In this document: one piece after another, positions 35,486 through 44,741 of the stretch | Numbering within the stretch: the stretch's first letter is position 1 | How the letters are laid out: each line of letters opens with the position of its first letter | Assembly (NCBI GenBank): GCA_017467905.1 | Contig: JAFUKD010000020.1 | Span: 1 to 54,322, forward strand | Length of the DNA: 54,322 bases | Source: Phascolarctobacterium sp. | GTDB lineage: Bacteria; Bacillota; Negativicutes; Acidaminococcales; Acidaminococcaceae | Reading direction: 5' to 3' | Program-made: the position numbers and the translations under genes | Notes under the pieces: generated by a model | The model's input: the letters and a program-made list of their open reading frames with translations, nothing else | Database searches by the model: none | What the model was told of the DNA's origin: nothing

Positions 35486-38400
35486 CGCTCCGTTCCTCAA
35501 TCTCTCCCTCAATGGAAAGGTACAATTTTTGCAGCTCGCTCTTGGTTTCCGGCTTAGCGTTCCACAAACCACGTTGCTCTGCTTCCAAAAGCACCTCTGC
35601 CATACGCTGCAATGCCCAAGGGTTCACATCACGCAGCCATTCCTGCACCTTGGGGTCGAAGGTGTATTTTTCTGCGTACTTTTCGTACATCCAATCTTCC
35701 ATTACAGCACTGGTTGCATCCCACTGGTAGCTGTGGGCAATCATATTCGCCATATCTGCTGCGCCCTTGTAGCCGTGCTTCATCATGCCTTCAATAAATT
35801 TAGGATTGATGGCCTCGCTACGGAAGATGCGCTTCGCCTGTTCCTGCACGCTAAACATTTTAACTTTAGTTTTATCCGTGCTATCGCCACAGTAAGAACG
35901 GGGCGCACTACCCTTGATGCTGCGAACAGAAGCAATCATACCGCCGTGATAAGCGTTGTAGTCATCACTGGAAAGCATGTTAACTTCGTGGTTATCTTCA
36001 TTTTTAATGGTAATATCCAGGCTGCCCATACGCTTGCGGAATTGCTGAGGAATAAATTTGCCCTTGAACTTACCGCCGTAAGCGTGAGCACCCCAACGTA
36101 CATATACATCGGCAATGTCATCAATGGTTTCCCAGTTTTTGGCTTCCAAGAGGGCGGCAACGCCTGCGCCGTACACACCCTGCTCATCGCCAAAAATTCT
36201 AAAGGCTGCCTGTCGCCAAGCATCTTCCTTGCTCATACCCTCCGCTTCCAGCTCGGCACTATCTGCCAGGATATGCTTACGCACATAGTTCAGCTCCACG
36301 TCCTCGTCCAAGCTGGCGGCAAACAGTGTAGCCTGATCCAGCATCTCTACTACGGTTGGCATGGAATCGCGGAAGAGACCGCTTATTCTGGCAGTAACGT
36401 CAATGCGGGGACGACGTAGCTCGTTTAAGGGAATGGGCTCAAAGCCGTTAACACGCATACTGCCGCTTTGGTAAATGGGGCGTAAGCCCATCAGATACAA
36501 AAATTCTGCAATACATTGGCCATGGCTACGCATATTGGCGCCACTCCATAAAACAATGCCCACGTTTTCCGGGTAGTGCCCTTCTTCCGCAATGAAGCGC
36601 TCGATAACCTGGTCACCCAAGGTTTTGCCAATCTCCCAAGCTGCCGGCGTAGGCAGGGTACGCGGGTCAACGCCATAGAAGTTGCGTCCCGTGGGAAGCA
36701 AATCAGCGCCGCCACTGGTAGGTGCGCCGGAAGGACCGGGCTCTACATACTGACCTTCAAAGCCGCGGAGCATATTCTCCTGCTCCTGGGTGGTAAGCAT
36801 TAAATTAGGATAAATGGTTTCGCAAATATAACGATAGATTTTTTCCAGGTCTTCTTTAAATTCCGGGCTGCCCTCCTGTACCCAGGGCAAAGCCAAAACA
36901 TCTGCCAAGGCTTCTGCGGTGAAGTCCTTATCCTGCAAAATGATAATAATTTCCTGACTTTGCTCCGTAATTTTATCAAGGAGCGCCGCGTTGGTAATGT
37001 TCAAGGGTTCGTAGATAAGACTGCTGTTTTCCAGCAGGAAGTAATATTCATAACCATAGTATTTGGCAAGCACTTGGCTCAAGCTGGGAATATCGCCATT
37101 GTTAAGACGGGTAAGCATCCACAAATATTCTGTTAAGCCTTCTTCAACGGGAGGCTGTCCCAAAATATGCAAGCCTATATGTACTTCAAGGTTCTTTAAA
37201 TCGGTAATGTAGTTGTGTAAAGCCATGACGTATTCGCCAAAGGGCTGGCTTTCGTCGTAGGGAACTTCGTCCTGCAAATTGGCAGCAGCAACCTTTTCCT
37301 TAACCAAGGTTTCTAAATTGGCAAGGTTTTCCGGTTGAGTGGTTTCAAAGTGGGCGTATTCGTCCATAATTTTTTCCAGCTCTTCCAGCTCGTCATAAAC
37401 GCCAGCCTTGCTTTGGGGAGCAGGCAAATGCTCAATTAAGCAGGCAGCGCCCCTGCGTTTAGCTTGGATGCCTTCACCGGTAATGGTAATGTTGTAGGGA
37501 TAGATGTTAACCAAATCGCCAAGTGCCAAATCCGGGTAGCAGGTGCAGTCAAGCCCTGCGTTCTTGCCCGGCAGCCATTCCAAGGAGCCGTGGGTACCAA
37601 TATGGGCAACAGCATCTGCCTGCCAAATATCTCTCACCCAATGGTAGAAGCCCAAATAATGATGAGTAGGTGCGCAGTATGGGGAATGGTAAATTTTGCT
37701 TGGGTCATCCCCAAAGCCACGAGGCGGTTGTACGGTGACGAAGACATTACCGTTCATTGTTCCCGGAACCAAAAGGTCTCCGTCGTATTCCATAACGCTG
37801 CCCGGCGCTTCGCCCCAGTCCTTAATCAGCTGAGCCTGCACCTTGGCTTCAAAGGTATCAAAGAATTTTTTGTAGGCTGCGCCTGAAAGCTTGTTGGCTT
37901 CGGCAATTTGCTTTTCTGTGAGCAAATTTTTATCGTTAGTAGCGTTGGCGGTAAGCTCTTTGATAAATTCCTTGGTATCCTCCGGAATGGTATCCACCTT
38001 GTAGCCACGCTCCTGCATCGCCGCCAAAACTCTCCTAATACTTTCAATACTATCCAAGCCTACAGCACTGCCAATATTGGAATTGCGGGGCGGATAGTTG
38101 TGGAAGATAATGGCAATTTTTTTCTCGGCATTAGCCTTACGACGCAGGTTCGCCCATTTGCGAGACTTGCTTACCATTCTATGAACGCGCTCCATGATGG
38201 GCAGGTACTGCACGTCGTCATTAGGCAATACATTTTTATAGCCAATGGGTACACCGTGAATGGTTCCATCAAATTCCGGCAGGGCAATGGCAATAGAAAC
38301 CTCCATGGGGTTCATCCCCTCGAAGCTTTCCTTCCACTCATCATAGTGGGTCATAATGGTATAGCCTGCCAAAATAGGTACGTTCCATTTTTTGAAATAT

Positions 38401-39191
38401 TCTACGGTAATATTCCCGCTTGTGCTCAGCGAGAACTTCATTACATTGATAAGGGCATCAATGGCTGCCACGCCGTCCTTGCAGAAGAAGCGGTTAAACA
38501 CCTCTGTCAGGCTTGGCATACCCATTTCTTCAACGGGCATACCGTTGCTGAAAACACAAATGGCGTTCATGCCCTGTCTTTCAATTTCCTCGATGGTGGC
38601 TGTCTGATAGGAAAGGTCTCCCCACACCCATTCGTCCCTGTAAAAAAGAACACCAATGGTAGGCTTGGAAGCGTCGCAAAAATCCTTCTGGTACTCTGCC
38701 AAATTGGTGTACACCTTTTTAGCACGAGGGTGATAAATACCGCACCAGTGTACCGGGTCGGGAAGCTCCACTCCGCTTACATCCCCCTCCAAGCATTTGC
38801 TAACATACTGCCACAAATTATAATAATTGCGCTCGCCGCCGAAGGAAGAATATTTTTTTAAGGTTGCCAGCTGTTCTTCTGTAAAGCCGTATTTCAGCTC
38901 GCCCTCATCCGTTCCGGCAGCATCTATATAATAAGGAAGCTTCTTTTCATCTAAGAACTTAACTAATTGTCTAAGGAAGGGAGTGTCTAAGCCGCTACCC
39001 ATCCATTTTAAAAGGACTATGTCTGTGTCGCTTAAAGTTTCCACCCATTTTTTATCCCATTGGGTTGTATCTGTAATCCAGTGGCAGGCGCAGGCATTAC
39101 TAATTTTTTGTTCCCTTTGTAAACGCTCCACTGTTTTTTGCATCATCCCCATACGGCGGATAACATTGGTTAAAAATAAAATCTTACTCAT
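35472..39191 (-). CDS. cobN: CobN/BchH-type metal chelatase large subunit
   Basis: The 1239-residue protein is a full-length member of the CobN/magnesium chelatase H family, which binds the tetrapyrrole and metal. Recognisable segments are HIGTHGSLEWLPGKNAGLDCTCYPD, AKRRGAACLIEHL, YGVDPRTLPTPAAWEIGK, LWSGANMRSHGQCIAE, and the late GAHAYGGKFKGKFIP. It needs the ChlI- and ChlD-like subunits, which follow it. Because the cobalamin route here is the anaerobic one with early cobalt insertion, a CobN for hydrogenobyrinate is not expected; another tetrapyrrole or metal is likely. It follows the BtuC gene by 12 bp. Confidence 0.93.
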   Translation of the reverse strand: MSKILFLTNVIRRMGMMQKTVERLQREQKISNACACHWITDTTQWDKKWVETLSDTDIVLLKWMGSGLDTPFLRQLVKFLDEKKLPYYIDAAGTDEGELKYGFTEEQLATLKKYSSFGGERNYYNLWQYVSKCLEGDVSGVELPDPVHWCGIYHPRAKKVYTNLAEYQKDFCDASKPTIGVLFYRDEWVWGDLSYQTATIEEIERQGMNAICVFSNGMPVEEMGMPSLTEVFNRFFCKDGVAAIDALINVMKFSLSTSGNITVEYFKKWNVPILAGYTIMTHYDEWKESFEGMNPMEVSIAIALPEFDGTIHGVPIGYKNVLPNDDVQYLPIMERVHRMVSKSRKWANLRRKANAEKKIAIIFHNYPPRNSNIGSAVGLDSIESIRRVLAAMQERGYKVDTIPEDTKEFIKELTANATNDKNLLTEKQIAEANKLSGAAYKKFFDTFEAKVQAQLIKDWGEAPGSVMEYDGDLLVPGTMNGNVFVTVQPPRGFGDDPSKIYHSPYCAPTHHYLGFYHWVRDIWQADAVAHIGTHGSLEWLPGKNAGLDCTCYPDLALGDLVNIYPYNITITGEGIQAKRRGAACLIEHLPAPQSKAGVYDELEELEKIMDEYAHFETTQPENLANLETLVKEKVAAANLQDEVPYDESQPFGEYVMALHNYITDLKNLEVHIGLHILGQPPVEEGLTEYLWMLTRLNNGDIPSLSQVLAKYYGYEYYFLLENSSLIYEPLNITNAALLDKITEQSQEIIIILQDKDFTAEALADVLALPWVQEGSPEFKEDLEKIYRYICETIYPNLMLTTQEQENMLRGFEGQYVEPGPSGAPTSGGADLLPTGRNFYGVDPRTLPTPAAWEIGKTLGDQVIERFIAEEGHYPENVGIVLWSGANMRSHGQCIAEFLYLMGLRPIYQSGSMRVNGFEPIPLNELRRPRIDVTARISGLFRDSMPTVVEMLDQATLFAASLDEDVELNYVRKHILADSAELEAEGMSKEDAWRQAAFRIFGDEQGVYGAGVAALLEAKNWETIDDIADVYVRWGAHAYGGKFKGKFIPQQFRKRMGSLDITIKNEDNHEVNMLSSDDYNAYHGGMIASVRSIKGSAPRSYCGDSTDKTKVKMFSVQEQAKRIFRSEAINPKFIEGMMKHGYKGAADMANMIAHSYQWDATSAVMEDWMYEKYAEKYTFDPKVQEWLRDVNPWALQRMAEVLLEAEQRGLWNAKPETKSELQKLYLSIEGEIEERSDANS

Positions 39192-39203
39192 CTCTACCTC
39201 TTT

Positions 39204-40241
39204 CTAGAAGAACTGCTTACGCATTCTTCTCAATAAATACAGGAAATAGGGGGTGCCCAAGAGGGCGGTCATAATACCAACCCGCACCTCCGAGGGGGGA
39301 ATAACAATTCTGCCCAGAGTGTCACACAAAACTAAGAACATAGCGCCGCCCAAAGCACTTGCCGGCAACAGCACCCTGTGGTCAGGGCCTAACAGCATGC
39401 GCATCATATGGGGAATGACTAAACCAACAAAGCCAATGCTGCCGCTGACACATACGGAGGTTGCCGTAGTCATTGCCGATACGAAGAGCAAGCCCATGCG
39501 AAAGGCAGTAACAGGCATGCCCACAGCCTTAGCTTCCGTTTCGCCCAGGACCAAGATATTTAAATGACGTGCCATCAAAAGCATAATGAAGATACCGGTC
39601 AGGACGGGGCCAAGGGCAAGGTACACATGCTCCCAACGGCGATAGTCCAAACCGCCCACCATCCAGAACAAATATTGCTGTAGCTTCTGTTCGTTCATAA
39701 AGGTAAGCAAGCCGGAGGTTACTGCCCCAAGCAGCATGCCCACAGCAACGCCGGCAAGGAGCAGTGTCATAACGGGAATCTTACCATTGCGCATGGCAAG
39801 AAACACTGTCAAGCACACAGCACAGATACTGCCGCAAAAGGCGAAGGCAGGCATGGTGTACATGCTACTCGTTGCAGTACCCAAGGCTATGGAAAGCACG
39901 GCTCCCGTCGCCGCACCTGCAGAAACGCCAATTAAACCGGGGTCTGCCAAGGGATTACTGAAAATCCCCTGCATTACTGCGCCGGAAATTCCCAAGGTTG
40001 CCCCTACTAAAAGCCCCACTAACATACGGGGCATGCGGATAAACCAAATTACTGCCAGCTGCTCCTTGGTAAAATCTGCTTCTGTAAAAAAGGGCAAGCC
40101 CAATTTTTCACACACAATGGCGAGAGTGCTATGCATGGGTACGTCTATCTGCCCAAAGGTTAAAGAGCCCAGAGCCACAACCATAAGGGTGATACCTAAA
40201 ACCACCAGCGCCAAGCCGCCATTCTTTCTTTTTATTACCAA
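39204..40241 (-). CDS. BtuC/FecCD-type ABC importer permease
   Basis: The 345-residue integral membrane protein has about ten hydrophobic helices and the family segments FIRMPRMLVGLLVGATLGISGAVMQ, NPLADPGLIGVSAGAATGA, and GSIGFVGLVIPHMMRMLLGPDHR near the end. It transports corrinoids, heme or iron chelates across the inner membrane with a BtuD-type ATPase and a BtuF-type binding protein. The start is a TTG at 40241 with a GAGGTGA site and overlaps the binding-protein stop by 7 bp. It is the only such permease in the window. Confidence 0.92.
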   Translation of the reverse strand: MVIKRKNGGLALVVLGITLMVVALGSLTFGQIDVPMHSTLAIVCEKLGLPFFTEADFTKEQLAVIWFIRMPRMLVGLLVGATLGISGAVMQGIFSNPLADPGLIGVSAGAATGAVLSIALGTATSSMYTMPAFAFCGSICAVCLTVFLAMRNGKIPVMTLLLAGVAVGMLLGAVTSGLLTFMNEQKLQQYLFWMVGGLDYRRWEHVYLALGPVLTGIFIMLLMARHLNILVLGETEAKAVGMPVTAFRMGLLFVSAMTTATSVCVSGSIGFVGLVIPHMMRMLLGPDHRVLLPASALGGAMFLVLCDTLGRIVIPPSEVRVGIMTALLGTPYFLYLLRRMRKQFF

Positions 40242-41233
40242 AACTTCTCACCTCTAAAAACTTCCGGGTAAACTGCCTGCGCTAAACTCTCCACAGCATC
40301 TACAATGTGATGGCTGGCAACGTAGCGGTACTTATCCGAAACAAATTTAATCTGATTATTTTTGATAGCCTTTACATCCTTATAGGCAGGGTCTAACTGA
40401 ATACGCTTGGCGTAACCGTCCAGGTCCTGCCTTTTATCGTAGTTCCACGTTGGCAAAAGAAAAATGTCCGGGTTAATGCGTACTACCTGCTCCTTGCTAA
40501 CGTAGTTATTCGTATATTCACTGGGTATCTGCGCCACACCATTGATGACGTGAGCCATGTTCAGCATATTATCAATAAGGTCACCCTTGCGCCCCATGGC
40601 AGAGATAAAATTAAACGCCACTACAGTTCGGCGTTTGTCCCGTGGTATTTGGGAAAGCTTGTCGTTCAGCGCAGCCATTCGCCTATCCATACTTTGTACA
40701 ATGGCTTCGCCCTTGTGCTTTTCACCAACGGCTTCTGCCAGCTTCAATACCTTTTGCCGCATCTGTTCATAATTTTTGGGACGGCCGGCAACGTAAACCT
40801 TTAGCCCCATGGCTTCCAAGGCTCCAATAACATCACTGCTCAAGGCAGCAGATACCACCACCAAATCAGGCTGCACTGCCAAAACTGCTTCTGTGTTTTC
40901 CTGCAGCTTGCAGCCAACCTTCCGCGCCTGCTCCTTGGTAATAAAGGTAATCTCCGGGTCACCAGCCCAACGGCTGTAAGCAACAATTCTTTTGCTATCC
41001 ACTAATTCCGTAAGTATTTCGTCAGTTCCGTAGGTAAGGGAAGCAATGCGCTTGGGCTTTCCCTGAAAGCTCAGCCTTCTGCCCGCCTCGTCCGTAACCT
41101 CATAAGCAATTCCCTGCTCACGCAAAGCCTGAGCTTCCTGCAGCCGCTCCTTTACATCAGCTTCCTCCTTGGCGCAGCCACAAAGTACAAGGGAAAATAA
41201 TATTACCACGCAGATTAGCCACAGCCTTTTCAT
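40235..41233 (-). CDS. BtuF/FepB-like substrate-binding lipoprotein (copy 2)
   Basis: The 332-residue lipoprotein has the lipobox LCGC (cysteine 20), then TDEAGRRLSFQGKPKRIASLTYGTDEIL, VLAVQPDLVVVSAAL, a long central helix, and INPDIFLLPTWN followed by YRYVASHHIVDAVESLAQAVYPEVF. It starts inside the NifK-like stop (ATGA overlap) and directly precedes the permease, so it belongs to the reductase/chelatase operon and delivers that system's substrate. Confidence 0.9.
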   Translation of the reverse strand: MKRLWLICVVILFSLVLCGCAKEEADVKERLQEAQALREQGIAYEVTDEAGRRLSFQGKPKRIASLTYGTDEILTELVDSKRIVAYSRWAGDPEITFITKEQARKVGCKLQENTEAVLAVQPDLVVVSAALSSDVIGALEAMGLKVYVAGRPKNYEQMRQKVLKLAEAVGEKHKGEAIVQSMDRRMAALNDKLSQIPRDKRRTVVAFNFISAMGRKGDLIDNMLNMAHVINGVAQIPSEYTNNYVSKEQVVRINPDIFLLPTWNYDKRQDLDGYAKRIQLDPAYKDVKAIKNNQIKFVSDKYRYVASHHIVDAVESLAQAVYPEVFRGEKFW

Positions 41234-42543
41234 TTATGCACCTGCTTATCTATAACACTGCGGATATATACATTCCATAATTTTTGCAGCATATGCGCCG
41301 CTCCCCGCAATCCAACAAAGGGTACTGCCGTCAGCAAAACTTCTTCCGCAGCAGGGTAGGCAATGGTGCAGCTTAAAAACCTTGTTCCCCTACGCCTTAG
41401 AGTAGAAGCTTCGCTACAGCTTCCCATTATTAAAAGGTCTTCCTCATTTTGTAAAAGCTCTTCAATTTCTTCTGCATCCTTGCCGGTAAGCAGTATTTTA
41501 TCTGCCGCAGTACAGCGGCTGTGCTTTACATCATGCTGGCAAATTACAACTAATTCGCCCATATCTGCCCATTCATCCCGAACGGCCTGCGCCATGCACA
41601 GGGCTTGGGTTCCCGGCGCGGCAAGCACTATCTTGTCAAACCAAATGCTTCCCCACAAACCGCGGTAATCATTTCCCTTAGCAGTAAGGAATTCTGTCAG
41701 CTCCTCTGCCTCCTGCCTAACTGCCTGCATATTTTCGCAAGGCAGTGCTAAATTGATTTGCTCCAGCCAAGCCTGCGTACCCTTGATTCCGTAGGGCAAG
41801 CCAGCTGCCACATAAGGAATGCCAAAGCATTTTTCCAGATGCTGCGCAATTTTTAAGCCTAACTCTTCATTACACACAATGTTCAGCTGCGCAGCGCCAA
41901 GCTCTGTCAATTCTTCCAGACTACTGCCAGCTCCGGGTACAGTATTTATTTTATAGCCTGCCTTTTTTAGCAAGCGGCATATTTCTTTAGTATCGGCAAC
42001 ACCGTTGTAGTAGAAATCTGTCAAGCCCAGAAGGTTCACTGCTCTTTCCTTGGGCTCGTCCTCCTGCACGCCGGCAAGCCTTTCCTTAGCGAATTTATCA
42101 ATCACTGCCAAGGCCGCCTTAACATAGCCTTCGGCAAAACCACCTACCAAACCGCCACAATCCATAGTAACGAAGGGATGGGTCAGGTTCATCTTCCGCA
42201 CGATGCCTGCCAAATCATCACCAATCAAACTCAAAGAGCAGCTGCTTTCCACCAACAGCAATGATGGCTTGCTCTCCCTTTCCAGTAAACGCTGCAGGGT
42301 TTCCGTCAAAAACTTTTCCGTTCCGTAAACAATGGCATTGTTATCCGGCTGGCAATCGTGAAAGCGCTCCCCCATATCGTAACGAGCGTGCTCCAAATTA
42401 CGGAGCGCGTAAAAATAACACCACAGCGGGCCATTCACTAAAATTTCTGCGCCGGGAATCCCTGCTACGAAGGCAGCAGCTCCGGAAAGGGCGCAGGTAT
42501 CAACGCGGTGACAAATATTTCCCCATTGGTTATTGCTATACAT
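41230..42543 (-). CDS. Nitrogenase-like reductase beta-type subunit (NifK/NifN-like)
   Basis: The 437-residue protein belongs to the nitrogenase component 1 (oxidoreductase) superfamily. Cysteines at residues 17, 42 and 102 have spacings close to the P-cluster ligands of NifK. Other family marks are NGPLWCYFYALR, LLLVESSCSLSLIGDD and the VNLLGLTDFY opening of the second domain. It overlaps the NifD-like gene by 8 bp. With the NifH- and NifD-like proteins it forms a three-part reductase, as in the dark-operative protochlorophyllide and chlorophyllide reductases. Nitrogen fixation is unlikely: no nifB, nifE or nifN are present. Confidence 0.85.
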   Translation of the reverse strand: MYSNNQWGNICHRVDTCALSGAAAFVAGIPGAEILVNGPLWCYFYALRNLEHARYDMGERFHDCQPDNNAIVYGTEKFLTETLQRLLERESKPSLLLVESSCSLSLIGDDLAGIVRKMNLTHPFVTMDCGGLVGGFAEGYVKAALAVIDKFAKERLAGVQEDEPKERAVNLLGLTDFYYNGVADTKEICRLLKKAGYKINTVPGAGSSLEELTELGAAQLNIVCNEELGLKIAQHLEKCFGIPYVAAGLPYGIKGTQAWLEQINLALPCENMQAVRQEAEELTEFLTAKGNDYRGLWGSIWFDKIVLAAPGTQALCMAQAVRDEWADMGELVVICQHDVKHSRCTAADKILLTGKDAEEIEELLQNEEDLLIMGSCSEASTLRRRGTRFLSCTIAYPAAEEVLLTAVPFVGLRGAAHMLQKLWNVYIRSVIDKQVHK

Positions 42544-43828
42544 AAATCATTCCTCCACCGCCATGCCTACTGCAAAGCACTCTGTAAATTGCCTGCATGA
42601 ATTCTATCTCACCATTAGTTCCCACCTTAGGCAGCATGGGCAGGAAAATTTGTTTAACATTTTTATCCTGCAATTCGTGAGTTGTAAGTACCAGGTCTGC
42701 TTCCTTTAGCAAGGCTTCCCCGTCAATATTTGTATAAATACTTACGTCTGTGTGCAGTCTTAACGCCGCTACCATTTCCTGACGATACTCTTCCTCGTAG
42801 GCATCCAGTAAAATTATTCCCGTCAAATCCAGTTCCAAATTCTTAATCGTTCCTAAAACGGCATCGGGATGGAAGTACATCAACCATCTGCCAATGCATA
42901 GGACAGTCTTTTTATTTTTAGTAACAGGCAAAAATTGCTGTAAGCTTTTTTGAAGAGCCAGGCGCTCCTTGGTTAAGACCTCGCAAGCCTGCGCCTCGCA
43001 ATCTAACAGCTTGCCAATTTCTACAAGCCAACGCTCTGTCTGCTGCCAGCCTACAGGGTAAATTCCTGGCAAGCTTTTCAAACCGAAACGCTCCTCCAAA
43101 ATCTTAGTCAGCTTATTAAAATCATCGTGGGTCTGCCCTCTACCGCCTAACACTACCATCGCTTCCGCACTGGTCAGCCTTGGCAAATCCTCCAAGGTCA
43201 TATAACCGGGGAACTGTCCAATGACCTTCACCCCCATGGCCTGCAGCAGCCTTGTTGCTTCTGTAGCATAATGTCCCCACGGACCACCACTGTCCCCTAA
43301 CAGCACTACAGTTTTGGGAACATGCTCTTGGGGCTGTAAAAATCTATCAATCAATTTATAAGTAATTTCAAAATAGCCTTCATAATATTCTCCGTCCAAG
43401 AAGCCGTAGCTATCCACCGTCAGTACAGGAAGTCCATACTCTTCTTCCACTTCCTTGGCTACGGATTCCACGTCATCACCAATAACCCCCGCCACGCAGG
43501 AATTGCCCAAGACCAAACACTTAGGCTGATATTTTTCTATGGCAAAGGCTATGCACTTTCTTAGCCGGTCCACGCCACCAAAAATAGAATGCTTCTCTTC
43601 CAGCTGGCTGGAAAGCAGCGGCACGGAAGCACGCTCCTCCTGCCTGCCCTCTCCCAAGCTGCGATAATGAGTGTTAATATCCATAGTGCGAGCAATATGA
43701 GCGCAAGCTCTGGGGCTATGGAAAATTACTACCACGCCATCAGTATAGGCAACGGCTCGCCACACTCCCGGCATACTGCAGCTACAGCTTTTTCTACTAT
43801 TGATAAACCTTTTTGTTTTAATTCCCAT
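42536..43828 (-). CDS. Nitrogenase-like reductase alpha-type subunit (NifD/NifE-like)
   Basis: The 430-residue protein is in the nitrogenase component 1 superfamily. From the ATG at 43828, cysteines 17, 42 and 111 (in CSMPGVW, SPRACAHI and LGNSCVAGVIGDD) sit at spacings like the NifD P-cluster ligands. VVLLGDSGGPWGHYATEATRLLQAMG marks the second domain. A TTG at 43837 is an alternative start. The gene overlaps the NifH-like stop by 11 bp. Known relatives reduce tetrapyrroles (BchN, BchY, CfbD) or dinitrogen; the chelatase and corrinoid-type transporter in the same operon favour a tetrapyrrole, as inference. Confidence 0.86.
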   Translation of the reverse strand: MGIKTKRFINSRKSCSCSMPGVWRAVAYTDGVVVIFHSPRACAHIARTMDINTHYRSLGEGRQEERASVPLLSSQLEEKHSIFGGVDRLRKCIAFAIEKYQPKCLVLGNSCVAGVIGDDVESVAKEVEEEYGLPVLTVDSYGFLDGEYYEGYFEITYKLIDRFLQPQEHVPKTVVLLGDSGGPWGHYATEATRLLQAMGVKVIGQFPGYMTLEDLPRLTSAEAMVVLGGRGQTHDDFNKLTKILEERFGLKSLPGIYPVGWQQTERWLVEIGKLLDCEAQACEVLTKERLALQKSLQQFLPVTKNKKTVLCIGRWLMYFHPDAVLGTIKNLELDLTGIILLDAYEEEYRQEMVAALRLHTDVSIYTNIDGEALLKEADLVLTTHELQDKNVKQIFLPMLPKVGTNGEIEFMQAIYRVLCSRHGGGGMIYV

Positions 43829-44624
43829 ATTTTTCAACCAGCTTTTCTAATTCTTCAAAGGACATGGGTGTAGGCACGCTCAAGTTTTCATTATTCATAA
43901 TGTACTTGCTCAAGCTACGATAGATTTGCGCTTGTGTGCTTTCCGGTGCGTACTGCAAAACTGTTTGGCGATTGTTCTCTGCCTTGTTCACTACAACATC
44001 ACGTGGAATGAAGGCAACCAGCTTAGTGTTCAAGCGCTTGGCAAATTCTTCCAGTAGATTTTTTTCATTAGGAGTGTTACGGCTGTTGCCAATAATACCA
44101 CCCAAACGCACGCCACCGCGTAAAGCAAAACGCTTGATACCCTTAGCAATATTATTAGCAGCGTACAAGCTCATCAGCTCGCCGGAAGAAACAATGTAAA
44201 TATCCGTAGCGTAGCCTTCACGAATAGGCACGGCGAAGCCGCCGCAAACAACATCACCCAAAACGTCGTACAGCAGCACGTCCTCGTCTTCAATCACGTT
44301 CAAGGAACGAAGCTTTTCTAAAGCCACGATAATCCCACGTCCTGCACAGCCCACTCCCGGTTCAGGACCTCCTGCCTCCACACATTTAATTCCGTTGTAG
44401 CCTAAATGTACAATATCTTCCGGTAAAATCTCTTCCTTGTCACGCACTACATCTAAAACCGTTTGGCTACATATCCTTCCAAGCAGCAAACGAGTAGAAT
44501 CATTCTTGGGGTCACAGCCAATTTGGCAAACATTTAAGCCCTGCTCGCTTAAAGCAGCAGATACATTCGCTGTTGTTGTAGATTTGCCAATACCGCCTTT
44601 TCCGTAAATCGCTATCTTTTTCAT
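43818..44624 (-). CDS. NifH-like iron-sulfur ATPase (reductase component)
   Basis: The 268-residue protein is a NifH/BchL/CfbC relative. It has the P-loop GKGGIGKST (8-16), the two cluster cysteines 93 (GPEPGVGCAGRG) and 127 (LYDVLGDVVCGGFAVP), and CVEAGGPEPGVGC, so it should form a homodimer bridging one 4Fe-4S cluster and deliver electrons with ATP hydrolysis to the NifD/NifK-like pair. It is the first gene of a seven-gene minus-strand operon behind MerR-type promoter D. Confidence 0.94.
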   Translation of the reverse strand: MKKIAIYGKGGIGKSTTTANVSAALSEQGLNVCQIGCDPKNDSTRLLLGRICSQTVLDVVRDKEEILPEDIVHLGYNGIKCVEAGGPEPGVGCAGRGIIVALEKLRSLNVIEDEDVLLYDVLGDVVCGGFAVPIREGYATDIYIVSSGELMSLYAANNIAKGIKRFALRGGVRLGGIIGNSRNTPNEKNLLEEFAKRLNTKLVAFIPRDVVVNKAENNRQTVLQYAPESTQAQIYRSLSKYIMNNENLSVPTPMSFEELEKLVEKYGN

Positions 44625-44693
44625 GGAGCCCTCCTAAATATTTTGCAATACAATATAGAATATGATACAATGTCCTACATAAACTTGTTTATA

Positions 44694-44724
44694 ATTTTAA
44701 ACCATATAGCTATTATATAGTCAA
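44694..44724 (-). promoter_or_regulatory. MerR-type promoter site D (19-bp spacer) between nifH-like operon and merR
   Basis: Minus strand: -35 TTGACT, exactly 19 bp, -10 TAAAAT, with dyad arms CTATATA and TATATGG separated by 5 bp (ACTATATA and TATATGGT are near-perfect inverted repeats). It lies in the divergent gap with the MerR gene, the usual place for a MerR operator, and probably also controls merR itself. Confidence 0.8.
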
Positions 44725-44741
44725 GAGAGGTGAGAAGCTTT

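Noticed and set aside
37908..38861. A 317-codon plus-strand open frame inside cobN
   Set aside because: It is antisense to well-conserved cobN codons, has no ribosome site or known domain, and its composition is that of a reverse-frame shadow.
41230..44624. True nitrogenase for nitrogen fixation
   Set aside because: No nifB, nifE, nifN, nifV or molybdenum genes are present, and the neighbours are chelatase and corrinoid-type transport genes.
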